DNA from: Bacteroidales bacterium
GTDB lineage: Bacteria; Bacteroidota; Bacteroidia; Bacteroidales; GCA-2748055
Reading direction: 5' to 3'
Length of the DNA stretch: 64,000 nt
NCBI GenBank assembly: GCA_016936975.1
Contig: JAFGWU010000054.1
Location: forward strand, 16,298 to 80,297
In this document: positions 44,885 through 53,545 of the stretch, piece after piece
How positions within the stretch are numbered: position 1 is the stretch's first letter
Layout: every line of letters starts with the position of its first letter
Position numbers and translations under genes: made by a program
Notes under the pieces: generated by a model
Told to the model about the DNA's origin: nothing
The model's input: the letters and a program-made list of their open reading frames with translations, nothing else
The model's database searches: none

Positions 44885-45823
44885 TTAGAAGATTAAATAA
44901 AGATATAACAGATACGACAGAAGCATCAGTGTACCTTTCCATCTTGTAATTTTCAATGCCGGGGGAACAACCATTAAAACCAACAATAATAATGCCGTTC
45001 CGAGCATCCAGGGGGTATCAAAAAAAGCCAGTTTATGCTCCACATTTATCGGAGCAATTAATCCTGTCAAACCAATTACCGACACCAGATTCATCAGGTT
45101 TGAGCCCAGGATATTTCCAAGTGAAATCCCTGTTTCCTTTTTGACAGCAGCAATAACGGAGGTCGCCAGTTCGGGAATACTGGTACCCACCGCCACCATG
45201 GACACAGATATAACCCGCTGGGAAATACCGAGTGCTTCCGCAATCAGAGCGGCCTTTCTTACGAACAAATCCGCCCCGTAAGCCAGTCCTGCTACCGAAA
45301 CCAGGAAAATGACGGCGGCCACCCACCATTTTGCATTGATTTTTTTCTCCGGCATCACCCCGTTCCTGCTGTTCTCCTTTCTGACATCCAGTATCGAGTA
45401 GATTATATATATCACCAACAGAACGAAAAGGATCAATCCCTCCCAACGGCTAAATTTCTCATCAAGAATGAGAACAAAAAACAGAACGCTCACAAACATC
45501 ATGATGGTCCAGTCCCTTTTCAGGGATTTTACCGGGACCGCCACCGGAAAGATGATGGCCGTGAGGGCCAGTACCAGTAAAATATTTGCAATGTTACTAC
45601 CCACAACGTTACCGACTGCGATTTCGGGAAATCCCCTCAGGGCTGCCTGCAGACTGACCAACAATTCGGGAGAGGAGGTGCCGAATGCCACAATCGTAAG
45701 ACCGATGATCATGGTCGGTATCCGGAAGTAGGTGGCAATAGCCACACTGCTTTCAACCAGGAATTTTCCACTGATAAATAATAACAATAACCCGGTGACC
45801 AATAATAGATAGTGAACAGCCAT
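44885..45823 (-). CDS. Calcium/sodium antiporter (CaCA, YrbG-like)
   Basis: A 312-residue inner-membrane protein with about ten transmembrane helices in two inverted halves. The two alpha repeats are visible: [20 protein letters not shown] with VVGSNIANI in the first half, and [19 protein letters not shown] with ILGSNLMNL in the second. These are the cation-binding motifs of Na+/Ca2+ exchangers. A hydrophilic loop with charged residues (about 145-165) separates the halves. It lies 17 bases after tatA and 10 bases before the LolD-like gene. Ion preference cannot be fixed from sequence. Confidence 0.92.
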   Translation of the reverse strand: MAVHYLLLVTGLLLLFISGKFLVESSVAIATYFRIPTMIIGLTIVAFGTSSPELLVSLQAALRGFPEIAVGNVVGSNIANILLVLALTAIIFPVAVPVKSLKRDWTIMMFVSVLFFVLILDEKFSRWEGLILFVLLVIYIIYSILDVRKENSRNGVMPEKKINAKWWVAAVIFLVSVAGLAYGADLFVRKAALIAEALGISQRVISVSMVAVGTSIPELATSVIAAVKKETGISLGNILGSNLMNLVSVIGLTGLIAPINVEHKLAFFDTPWMLGTALLLLVLMVVPPALKITRWKGTLMLLSYLLYLYLIF

Positions 45824-45840
45824 AAAATAAATCAGGGAGA

Positions 45841-46122
45841 TTAATCGGTGTCGAGGTTCTTTTTGACATTCCTGACTACTTCACTGGCATCACGGGAGAG
45901 ATCATCCTTAAGGTCCTTAAAATCGTTTACCACATCCCTGGAACTGTCTTCTATTTCTCGCTTGATTTCATCTGTAGCCTTTCTGAATTCCTTCATTCCC
46001 TGTCCCAGGGATCTGGCAATTCTCGGTATTTCTTTCGACCCGAACAACAACAGAACAACCAGAAGTAAAATGACTATCTCCTGCCCGCTTATGAAAATAA
46101 AGTAGCCTGCCATTAATGCCAT
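45841..46122 (-). CDS. tatA: Twin-arginine translocase subunit TatA/E
   Basis: A 93-residue protein with one N-terminal transmembrane helix (ISGQEIVILLLVVLLLFG), the conserved FG hinge, then the amphipathic helix KEIPRIARSLGQGMKEFRKA and an acidic, charged tail. This is the TatA/TatE architecture that forms the pore for folded proteins with RR signal peptides. A minus-strand -7 box TATCTTTG ends 8 bases before the ATG at 46122, so an earlier TTG at 46149 cannot be used; a second ATG at 46113 is possible. First gene of the four-gene unit with the antiporter, lolD and trmN6. tatC is not in the window. Confidence 0.9.
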   Translation of the reverse strand: MALMAGYFIFISGQEIVILLLVVLLLFGSKEIPRIARSLGQGMKEFRKATDEIKREIEDSSRDVVNDFKDLKDDLSRDASEVVRNVKKNLDTD

Positions 46123-46130
46123 TGTTTTCG

Positions 46131-46138
46131 CAAAGATA
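46131..46138 (-). promoter_or_regulatory. -7 box directly before tatA
   Basis: Reads TATCTTTG on the minus strand, an exact TAnnTTTG. The start codon is 8 bases downstream, giving a leader of only about 2-4 bases. Confidence 0.45.
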
Positions 46139-46227
46139 GCAAAAAGCAATTGCAGTTTAATGGAATCCGCAACCGTTATGGATGGTTATCCCGGAGTAAG
46201 GAGCTACAGCACCCAGTTCATACGTAA

Positions 46228-46830
46228 TCAATTTGTATTTATTGACAACCTGTATCTGCCTGTAGTTTTATTCGCTTTTATCACATATTTCCACCGTCCC
46301 GAGTATTTATTCTCTTCCTCGCGAATAACAAGCGATTGTGAAAACCGGATATCAGCGGTATTATCAATGGTAAGCTCTTTGAAAATTTTCCCTTCCGGAA
46401 GTAAAAGTTTAATGACAATTGAACCCTCCTCGACTGATCCATCAATGCTGAATCGTATCTGGCGAACGGACTCTTCAATCTGAAATTCACCTGTATTTTC
46501 TCCACTGGTTCCGTCATACTCCTTACTGAGCATAAGCTGGGTACTATTTTGATTTCCGAAATGTAAAGCCCTGGCCTGCAGTTCAAGTTCTCTGGCCTGA
46601 TCCTGTGCCTTTCTTGCAGTCATTTCCAATTGCTGTTTAAATTCTTCTGATTGCAGTTTCTTCTGGAGATCCTCCAGAGCCTGATCCAGCCGGTCCCTGT
46701 CCTTTTCCATGAATCTCTCATAATCACGGGTACGGGCATCTTCCCCTTCTTCCTGGGCAAAAACATTCATAGAAGTCATAATAAAAACAAAAGAAAGCAG
46801 CATGCTGAGCATCATTGTTATTGTTTTCAT
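46228..46830 (-). CDS. Exported helical protein of unknown function, divergent from a two-component system
   Basis: A 200-residue protein. A signal peptide (ending SMNVFAQ at about residue 24) is followed by a highly charged helical region (about 30-90) with heptad-like RDRLDQALEDLQKKLQSEEF, and a beta-rich C-terminal part (about 115-200) with IRFSIDGSVEEGSIVIKLLL and WKYVIKANKTTGRYRL. I do not recognise a family. It could be a periplasmic chaperone-like stress protein, but no motif proves that. It is divergent from the histidine kinase gene, and the three GTTAAT repeats lie 66-93 bases upstream of its ATG at 46830, which makes it a likely target of that regulator. Confidence 0.65.
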   Translation of the reverse strand: MKTITMMLSMLLSFVFIMTSMNVFAQEEGEDARTRDYERFMEKDRDRLDQALEDLQKKLQSEEFKQQLEMTARKAQDQARELELQARALHFGNQNSTQLMLSKEYDGTSGENTGEFQIEESVRQIRFSIDGSVEEGSIVIKLLLPEGKIFKELTIDNTADIRFSQSLVIREEENKYSGRWKYVIKANKTTGRYRLSINTN

Positions 46831-46895
46831 AGTCAAAGAATTTTAAGTTCTCATTACCCTATCTGCAAATTTAGTCATCATACCCGTACAGTTTG

Positions 46896-46923
46896 GTTAA
46901 TGTTGAGTTAATGATTGGTTAAT
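46896..46923. promoter_or_regulatory. Three GTTAAT direct repeats at 11-nt spacing (response-regulator box)
   Basis: GTTAAT occurs at 46896-46901, 46907-46912 and 46918-46923, each exactly 11 bases from the last; the first two are followed by G. Direct repeats at one helical turn are the usual binding layout of OmpR/PhoB-family regulators. The array sits between the divergent exported-protein gene and the kinase-regulator operon, whose regulator is of that family. A possible -7 box (TATCTTAG, one mismatch) lies at 46940-46947. Confidence 0.6.
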
Positions 46924-46955
46924 AAGGAAATAAACATCGTATCTTAGCTCTGCGA

Positions 46956-48311
46956 ATGTTTGTTATGAGGATAAAATATCTTACATGGCTCTCTGCGCTG
47001 GCCCTGGTAATGCTGGTTGTTGCCCAGTACTTTTTTATTACGGAGACATTTGAAACCAAGAAAGAGCAAATCGACGGCAAATACGGCACTCTTGTACAGA
47101 AGGGGATTTATGAATTTGAGGAGCAGTATTTCGGATATTCCCGGGATTCGCTATTTTCAGCTCTTGATAACCAGGCGCTTCAATTTTTGCGAGCCGGAAA
47201 AAACCGGGATTCACTGGTAGAAAATTTTAATCTTCATCTTAACAAATATAACGATCTCAATCATTTTCTCAGGAATTACCTGATGCAACACGGTGAAGAT
47301 CCTGTATTTCATTCAGCATATATTATCAGATCACTAACGCTCATTGATATCAGCGGGGAACATATCGTATTTATTGAACCTTCCCTGAAGGCTCCTGCCG
47401 GATTGAAAGACCCCATTCTGGCCGGTTCATTTGCCCTGGAAAGAAATTATTTCCGGACAACTTACGATTACTACATCAGCATTGTGCATAAAACAGGGAT
47501 GATAATGAGAGAGATGCGAATGACGCTCTTCCTGGCGGTTATTACAATCCTAATTGTGTTTATTGTGTATTACATGACCCTGAAAAACATGCTTCGCCAG
47601 AAACGCCTGTCGGATCTGAAAACCGATTTCATTAATAACATGACCCATGAACTGAAGACACCGCTCTCGACTATTTCAGTCGCTTCTTCCTCCCTTGCCA
47701 ATCCTGACCTGAATATTAAACAGGAACGCATTAAAGAATTATCTGCCCTGATTAAAAAACAGAATAAGCATCTGTCTGACCTTATCGACCGGATTCTGGA
47801 TATCGCCATATGGGAAAAAGACCAGGTAAAACTGCAGAAAAAAAAGGTGGCATTGGAACCTTTTATCAGGGAGATTATTGAGGCATTCCGGCTGGAATAT
47901 GGGGAGGACAAATCCGATATTCAACTGCAGATTCATCCCGGGAACAAAACGGTTTTTATTGATGATATCCACATGACAACGGTAATCAACAATCTTCTTT
48001 TGAATTCCCTTAAATATGCCGTTAAAAAGCCGGAAATTGTTATTGATGTCCGGAGTAACGGAGAGCTCCTGATCTCTGTATCTGACAATGGCCCGGGTAT
48101 TCCAAAGGAAGAACAAAAAAATGTATTTCAAAAATTCTACCGGGGAAACGACAGTAAAAGAAGAGCCATCAAAGGACTTGGCCTGGGCCTCTATTATGTA
48201 AATCAGATTGTCAAAGCCCATAATGGTGATATAACACTGGAAAGCGAACCCGGCAAGGGAGTCACATTTATAATCAAAATACCGCTGGATCATGAACATA
48301 TTACTGGTTGA
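46956..48311 (+). CDS. Sensor histidine kinase (RprX-like)
   Basis: A 451-residue inner-membrane kinase. Transmembrane helix 1 (about residues 8-28) and helix 2 (about 190-209) frame a periplasmic sensor of about 160 residues without a recognisable domain. The HisKA motif has the phosphorylated histidine at residue 231 in MTHELKTPLSTIS. The ATPase domain shows LLNSLKYAV (N box), SDNGPGIPKEEQKNVFQKFY and GLGLGLYYVNQIVKAH. Start ATG 46956, or ATG 46965 two codons later after the first. The regulator gene overlaps its end by 20 bases. Overall form resembles Bacteroides RprX, but the input signal is unknown. Confidence 0.92.
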   Translation: MFVMRIKYLTWLSALALVMLVVAQYFFITETFETKKEQIDGKYGTLVQKGIYEFEEQYFGYSRDSLFSALDNQALQFLRAGKNRDSLVENFNLHLNKYNDLNHFLRNYLMQHGEDPVFHSAYIIRSLTLIDISGEHIVFIEPSLKAPAGLKDPILAGSFALERNYFRTTYDYYISIVHKTGMIMREMRMTLFLAVITILIVFIVYYMTLKNMLRQKRLSDLKTDFINNMTHELKTPLSTISVASSSLANPDLNIKQERIKELSALIKKQNKHLSDLIDRILDIAIWEKDQVKLQKKKVALEPFIREIIEAFRLEYGEDKSDIQLQIHPGNKTVFIDDIHMTTVINNLLLNSLKYAVKKPEIVIDVRSNGELLISVSDNGPGIPKEEQKNVFQKFYRGNDSKRRAIKGLGLGLYYVNQIVKAHNGDITLESEPGKGVTFIIKIPLDHEHITG

Positions 48312-48972
48312 AGATGATATCGATCTCCAGAAGGTCCTGGCCCAGTATCTTGAACTTTCCGGATTTAAAGTAACTACTGCGAATCATGGGAAACACGGAT
48401 TGGAAAAATTTATTGCCGGGCATTTTGATATCTGCATCTTTGATGTCATGATGCCTGTAATGGATGGTTTCACCCTGGCCGCTAAAATCATAACCATGGA
48501 TCCCGGAATACCGGTTATTTTTCTGACCGCCAAGAACCAGAAAGAGGACCGGTTAAAGGGGTTAAAACTGGGAGCGGACGATTACATTACCAAACCCTTT
48601 GAAGCGGAAGAGCTGGTTCTGCGCATCAATAATATCCTGAAACGGTCCGGAAAAACCGAATCGGAAACGGTTCAGCTCGGCCGGCTTGAAATCCGGTTTG
48701 ATGAATTGCTGATAAAAGATTCTGAGAATGATTACCAGCTTACACCCAGGGAGGGTGAGTTGTTAAGATATCTCCTGAATAATCCTAACCGGGTTCTTAA
48801 ACGGGAGGAGATCCTTACAAGCCTCTGGGGCCAGAACGATTACTTCATGGGACGATCCATGGATGTGTTTATATCCCGCCTGAGAAAATACCTGGGCGGA
48901 GAACCTATAGTAAAGCTCGATACCGTCAGGGGAATCGGATTTATATTAAAGGTTAAAGCAACGGCTGATTAA
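48292..48972 (+). CDS. OmpR-family response regulator (RprY-like)
   Basis: A 226-residue transcription factor. The receiver domain has the acidic pair in LLVEDDIDL, the phosphoacceptor Asp51 in IFDVMMPVMDG, Thr in FLTAKNQ and Lys in YITKPFEAEEL. The C-terminal winged-helix domain (about 130-225) includes LTPREGELLRYLLNNPNRVL and MDVFISRLRKYLGG, ending in DTVRGIGFIL. The gene overlaps the kinase gene by 20 bases, so the pair is translated together. The three GTTAAT repeats upstream of the kinase gene fit self-regulation. It converges with secDF, 6 bases away. Confidence 0.94.
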   Translation: MNILLVEDDIDLQKVLAQYLELSGFKVTTANHGKHGLEKFIAGHFDICIFDVMMPVMDGFTLAAKIITMDPGIPVIFLTAKNQKEDRLKGLKLGADDYITKPFEAEELVLRINNILKRSGKTESETVQLGRLEIRFDELLIKDSENDYQLTPREGELLRYLLNNPNRVLKREEILTSLWGQNDYFMGRSMDVFISRLRKYLGGEPIVKLDTVRGIGFILKVKATAD

Positions 48973-48978
48973 ACAATC

Positions 48979-51900
48979 CTATTTTTTCCTCGTTCCACTC
49001 AGTGCCGTGGTTGACTTTTCCCCGTGAATTGTATCGTATACTATGGGAGTTGCAATAAACAGGGATGAATATGTCCCTACAATCACCCCTATGAGCAACG
49101 CAAATATGAATCCCCTGATGACATCGCCGCCAAAGATAAATATGGCGAGCAACACCACGAACGTACTCAGCGACGTACTGAAGGTACGGCCGAGGGTAGC
49201 GTTAAGTGCCTTATTGAAAATCTCTTTTCTCTCTCGTTTTCGTTGCAGTCCGACATATTCCCTGATACGGTCGAAGACCACCACCGTATCGTTAATGGAG
49301 TATCCTACCACCGTTAGAATTGCCGCAATAAACGATTGATCAAGCTCCAGGGAGAAAGGCATCACCCCGTGGAGCAGGGAGAACAATCCGATCACGATCA
49401 CCACGTCATGAACCAATGCGGCAGTCGCACCCAATCCAAATTGCCAGTTCCTGAACCGTATCAGAATATAAAGGAATATAATCAACAGGGAAGCAAATAT
49501 TACGATGATTGCGCTTCGTTTGATATCAACAGCGATGGTCGGACCAACCTTATGGGAGCTTATTACGTAATCCTGTCCATTGATAAACTCATCCAGGCTT
49601 ACATCGTCTTCGATATAATCCTGAAGTCCGGCAAACATTTTTGCTTTGATAATGGAGTCGACCTCGGGGCGATCATCATCGATCATATGTTTTGTGGTTA
49701 CCCGGACCGTATTTTTACTACCAAAAGTGATCACGATAGGCTGTTCTCCGAATGCTTCGGTAAGATCATCCCGAACCTGGAATACCTCAACGTCCTCCTT
49801 GAAGCTGATTACATAATTTCTTCCCCCTGAAAAATCAACGCCAAGATTCAATCCTCTTATGGCCAGGGAGCCGATTCCAAGGATAATAATAACTGCCGAT
49901 ATAACGTAGAAAATTTTTCGTTTGCCGAGAAAATCGAAATTGGCATTTTTGAACGCGTTCCTGGTTAATTTCGTATCGAAGGTCAGCGTACTTCCCTTTT
50001 CAAGCATCCTCTCGTAAATAAGCCGAGTCAGGATGATTGCCGAGAAAAGGGATGTAAGGATACCAATCACCAGGGTGGTTGCAAAACCTTTAATAGGACC
50101 GGTACCAAAGAAAAAGAGTATTAGGCCGGTCAGGAAGGTGGTGATGTTGGCGTCAAAGATAGCAGAATAGGCATTGCTGTACCCATCCTTTATGGCCAGT
50201 TTTTTATTCTTACCGGCCGCCAATTCCTCCCGTATTCGTTCATAAATCAGCACATTGGCATCAACCGACATCCCGATGGTGAGGATGATACCGGCAATAC
50301 CCGGTAAAGTAAGGACTGCCTGCAGGGAAGCAAGAACCCCGATCAGGAAGAACATATTGGCAATAAGGGCAATATCGGCAACCAAACCTGCCCGGCGGCT
50401 GTAGTAGAAAACCATATATGCCAGGACCACCAGGAAGGCAATCATAAAGGAATTTAATCCGTCCCGTACCGACTTGGCTCCCAGGGAAGGTCCGATCACC
50501 TCGCTGGATTCAATGCGGGCCCGTGCCGGCATCTTTCCCGACTTGAGAATATTGGCCAGGTCTTCTGCCTCAGTCTGTGTGAAATTTCCTGAAATGGAGG
50601 AACTCCCTCCTCTAATCTCTTCCCGCACCGAAGGGTAGGAATAAACAACCTCATCCAGGACGACTGCAATCGGTTTGCCAACATTCTCACGCGTAATATT
50701 GGCCCATTTTTTAGCGCCTTCAGAATTCATGCTCATGTTCACTTCAAATCCGGATCCGTAGGGATCGGCATCTGCTCTGGCATCTGTGATATATGAACCG
50801 CTCAGCACCGGTTGTCCGTTTCTCGTAGCCTTCAGGGCATGCAACAGGATGTAGGGATTTTCGGGTGACATGGTCTGAAAATGCCATACGAACCTCAGGT
50901 CGGAGGGGAACAATTGCCGAATCTGGGGGATGGAAAGATATTCATTGATTGTAGCCGTATCTTTCAGTTCAGCCACGCCCACCACGCAGGTTGGTATTAA
51001 ATTTCCGGAATTATCCACGTAGGGTCTCAGCAAGGCAAAAAGAGGATTTTCTTTCATAAATTGCATCTCCTCTGCCGAATAGTCAGCTGCTGTGTCAATG
51101 TCGGATAACAGGTCCAGCCCGGCAGTATCGAGAAGCAGTTCTTCCTGCTCTGTATCCAGAAACCTTTCTTCCTCCTGTAACTCTTCGATCAACGCATCTT
51201 CCCCAATGCCGGTTTCAGATTCACCGGTTACTGTTTCTTCGGGTCCCAGGAGGTCTTCAGCCTTTGTGATTCCGGCAAGCATGCTGTTCGCCTGTTCAAT
51301 ATTGCTCCATATATCTACATTCTGATAGGTCGTCCAGAATTCCAGATTTGCGGTTCCGGTAAGAAGTTTCGTGACCCGCTCGGGTTCCTTTACTCCGGGA
51401 AGTTCAACCAGTATCCTTCCCTGGCGCTCCATTTTCTGAATATTCAGCTGAACAACCCCGAACTTATCAATACGGTTCCGCAGAACATTATAGGAGTTAT
51501 CAATGGCATCCTCTGCTTCCAGCTTCAGAAATTCCACAACCTCATCATTGGATGTATTGAAATTGATATCTCCGCGTGTTTCAGGGGTCATAAAAAACTG
51601 TGCCAGCTGACCACCAGGGTTATTTGTTTCAAAAGCTTCGGCAAAAAGATCCACGAAGTCGCCGGTACTGGTTTGCTTCATCTGATGGGCCGTTCTCATG
51701 GTTTCCGTAAAAACCGGATCAGTAAGGAACTGTGGTGCTGCAAGCGAGCGAATGATATCTTCAACGGCTATCTCCAAAATCACGTTCATTCCACCTTTCA
51801 GGTCCAACCCCAGATTGATCTCCCGCTCCTTGCAATCCTGGTAGGTGTATTTTTTTACAAGAATATTGTAAACAACCTCGCTTCTCATCGAATCGAGGTA

Positions 51901-52044
51901 TGTTCGTTCCAAACGCACATTTCCGCCAGCATATTTCCTTGCATCACGTTCAACCTTCTGGGCAAAAACCGTAAATAGCAACTGGTAAATGCTGACCAGG
52001 GCTAGAACAATGGTAAAAAACCTGATGGCACCTTTATTTTGCAT
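48979..52044 (-). CDS. secDF: Protein translocase subunit SecDF (fused)
   Basis: A 1021-residue membrane protein joining SecD and SecF. It uses the proton gradient to pull proteins through SecYEG on the periplasmic side. The SecD half has one N-terminal helix (about residues 8-28), the large periplasmic domain with NLGLDLKGGMNVILE, and five helices at about 540-690 with IGMSVDANVLIYERIREEL. The SecF half starts near 700 with LNLGVDFSGGRNYVISF and shows VVGYSINDTVVVFDRIREY. An acidic insert lies at about residues 255-325. Fusion is usual in this phylum. It is a single gene between the convergent regulator gene and mdh. Confidence 0.96.
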   Translation of the reverse strand: MQNKGAIRFFTIVLALVSIYQLLFTVFAQKVERDARKYAGGNVRLERTYLDSMRSEVVYNILVKKYTYQDCKEREINLGLDLKGGMNVILEIAVEDIIRSLAAPQFLTDPVFTETMRTAHQMKQTSTGDFVDLFAEAFETNNPGGQLAQFFMTPETRGDINFNTSNDEVVEFLKLEAEDAIDNSYNVLRNRIDKFGVVQLNIQKMERQGRILVELPGVKEPERVTKLLTGTANLEFWTTYQNVDIWSNIEQANSMLAGITKAEDLLGPEETVTGESETGIGEDALIEELQEEERFLDTEQEELLLDTAGLDLLSDIDTAADYSAEEMQFMKENPLFALLRPYVDNSGNLIPTCVVGVAELKDTATINEYLSIPQIRQLFPSDLRFVWHFQTMSPENPYILLHALKATRNGQPVLSGSYITDARADADPYGSGFEVNMSMNSEGAKKWANITRENVGKPIAVVLDEVVYSYPSVREEIRGGSSSISGNFTQTEAEDLANILKSGKMPARARIESSEVIGPSLGAKSVRDGLNSFMIAFLVVLAYMVFYYSRRAGLVADIALIANMFFLIGVLASLQAVLTLPGIAGIILTIGMSVDANVLIYERIREELAAGKNKKLAIKDGYSNAYSAIFDANITTFLTGLILFFFGTGPIKGFATTLVIGILTSLFSAIILTRLIYERMLEKGSTLTFDTKLTRNAFKNANFDFLGKRKIFYVISAVIIILGIGSLAIRGLNLGVDFSGGRNYVISFKEDVEVFQVRDDLTEAFGEQPIVITFGSKNTVRVTTKHMIDDDRPEVDSIIKAKMFAGLQDYIEDDVSLDEFINGQDYVISSHKVGPTIAVDIKRSAIIVIFASLLIIFLYILIRFRNWQFGLGATAALVHDVVIVIGLFSLLHGVMPFSLELDQSFIAAILTVVGYSINDTVVVFDRIREYVGLQRKRERKEIFNKALNATLGRTFSTSLSTFVVLLAIFIFGGDVIRGFIFALLIGVIVGTYSSLFIATPIVYDTIHGEKSTTALSGTRKK

Positions 52045-52096
52045 TTTCTAAATGATTTATTAACAGAAATAAATAGCGATTTTTCTCGATTGGCCG

Positions 52097-52104
52097 CAAA
52101 TATA
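52097..52104 (-). promoter_or_regulatory. -7 box for secDF
   Basis: Reads TATATTTG on the minus strand, an exact TAnnTTTG. Predicted leader about 46 bases. No clear -33 TTG. Confidence 0.4.
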
Positions 52105-52303
52105 ATACTATTTTTTGTATTTCGCGGATATTTAAAGCCCTTCATAGGCAAATCACAGGTATGAAATCCCAAAGTCCCGAGACCCCCGGAGAAACAAGTT
52201 CCACAGCAGAAATAATGGTTAATATACCATCTCCCGATTATCGGGAACAGGATTTTTCGGCTTACAAATTTCAGGGCGATTACCCCTGTAATTCGACCCT
52301 CAC

Positions 52304-52335
52304 AAAAAAACGTGAACACCTGTTCCGGGTTCACG
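52304..52335 (-). terminator. Rho-independent terminator of mdh
   Basis: On the minus strand, a 7-bp perfect stem (CGTGAAC with GTTCACG) and an 11-base loop are followed by seven T residues, 27 bases after the mdh stop. Confidence 0.8.
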
Positions 52336-52361
52336 CTCTCGTTCAGATTGGAAAGTCTCTG

Positions 52362-53300
52362 CTAAAACAGCTTCAGGTCATCCAGTACCTTCATCACCTC
52401 CCTGACACTCTCAGCTGAAGTTTTGAGCAGTTTTTGTTCTTCCTCATTCAGGCTGATTTCAATAATTTCTTCCACACCGCCGGCACCCAGCATCACGGGA
52501 ACACCCAGGTAAATATCTTTCAGCCCGAACTCCCCTGTCAGATAGGCGCACACCGGAAATATCCTTCTTTCATCATCAACAATGGCTTCAACCATCTGGG
52601 CCACCGCCGCACCCGGAGCATACCAGGCAGACGTTCCGATAAGATTTACGAGTTCCCCGCCCCCCTTTCTGGTTCTTTCCACAATCTTATCAATAACGTC
52701 CTGACTTAACAGTTCTGTAACGGGGATTCCGTTTATGGAAGTGTATCTTGGCAGGGGGACCATGGTATCTCCATGCCCTCCAAGAAGCAAGGCGTGAATA
52801 TCTTCGGGAGAAACGTTAAGGGCATCGGCAATGAATGCCTTATATCTGCCAGTATCAAGAATACCTGCCATGCCGAATATTTTCTTATGAGACTTGTTTG
52901 CCGCAAGATAGGCAGCATAAGTCATCACATCCAGCGGATTCGATACCACAATGATAATGGCATCCGGAGAGTATTTAATCGCTTTTTCAGTCACTTCCTT
53001 TACAATGGCGGCATTGGTTTTAATCAGATCTTCCCTTGACATTCCCGGTTTTCTTGGTACTCCGGAAGTAATCACAATAATACCTGAACCTTTGGTCTTG
53101 AGATAGTCGTTGGTTGAACCGGTTACCCTGGTGTTGAAGTGCAAAATGGAAGAGGTCTGCCAGATATCCAGTGCCTTACCTTCCGCCAACCCTTCCTTGA
53201 CATCCAGCAATACAACCTCGCGAGCGAGGTCTTTCTGAGCAATCACATTCGCACAGGTTGATCCGACACTTCCTGCACCGATTATTGTGATTTTTTTCAT
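52362..53300 (-). CDS. mdh: Malate dehydrogenase
   Basis: A 312-residue NAD-dependent enzyme of the TCA cycle that interconverts malate and oxaloacetate. The N-terminal Rossmann motif ITIIGAGSVGSTCANVIAQ, the substrate-arginine loop GVPRKPGMSRED (the MDH-type double Arg, unlike the LDH glutamine), VVSNPLDVMTYAAY, and the catalytic histidine in LLGGHGDTMVPL are all present. The protein is of the LDH-like MDH class common in this phylum. It has a terminator downstream and stands alone. Upstream, shared with the divergent kinase-like gene, is a 10-bp inverted repeat. Confidence 0.96.
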   Translation of the reverse strand: MKKITIIGAGSVGSTCANVIAQKDLAREVVLLDVKEGLAEGKALDIWQTSSILHFNTRVTGSTNDYLKTKGSGIIVITSGVPRKPGMSREDLIKTNAAIVKEVTEKAIKYSPDAIIIVVSNPLDVMTYAAYLAANKSHKKIFGMAGILDTGRYKAFIADALNVSPEDIHALLLGGHGDTMVPLPRYTSINGIPVTELLSQDVIDKIVERTRKGGGELVNLIGTSAWYAPGAAVAQMVEAIVDDERRIFPVCAYLTGEFGLKDIYLGVPVMLGAGGVEEIIEISLNEEEQKLLKTSAESVREVMKVLDDLKLF

Positions 53301-53405
53301 TCTTGACTGATATTAGATTAACAATTTATCTGAATCAGAACGCATTAAAACAACAGGTTCCGCAGTAAATATATAAAATTTTAAATATTTCAATTCTTTG
53401 CTCAA

Positions 53406-53436
53406 ATTAATTAACAGGAGGATGTGGTTAATTAAT
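53406..53436. repeat. Perfect inverted repeat in the mdh upstream region
   Basis: Ten-base arms ATTAATTAAC and GTTAATTAAT flank an 11-base spacer, so the half-site centres are 21 bases (two helical turns) apart. There is no T tract. It lies about 106 bases upstream of the mdh ATG and 110 bases upstream of the divergent gene, and looks like an operator for a dimeric regulator. Confidence 0.45.
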
Positions 53437-53545
53437 AATCGGGATTGAGTGAAAATGTGTTTTCGGTGTCTCTCATTTTTGATCTTTTATTGATTTTAAA
53501 TTGTAAAATTGATAACTTGTCAGTACGCAACAATTCTTTCATTTC

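Larger units (their letters stand above)
52045..52361. other. Intergenic region between secDF and mdh
   Basis: Holds an exact minus-strand -7 box for secDF (52097-52104), the mdh terminator (52304-52335), and two further small palindromes: TCCCGAT/ATCGGGA around 52228-52246 and ATTAC/GTAAT around 52279-52292. An open frame at 52161-52418 spans these elements and is not credible as a gene. Confidence 0.5.

Noticed and set aside
49336..49830. 164-codon open frame opposite secDF
   Set aside because: Antisense to a conserved SecDF region; codon pattern is the shadow of that gene.
52161..52418. 85-codon open frame between secDF and mdh
   Set aside because: Crosses the mdh terminator and runs into mdh on the other strand.
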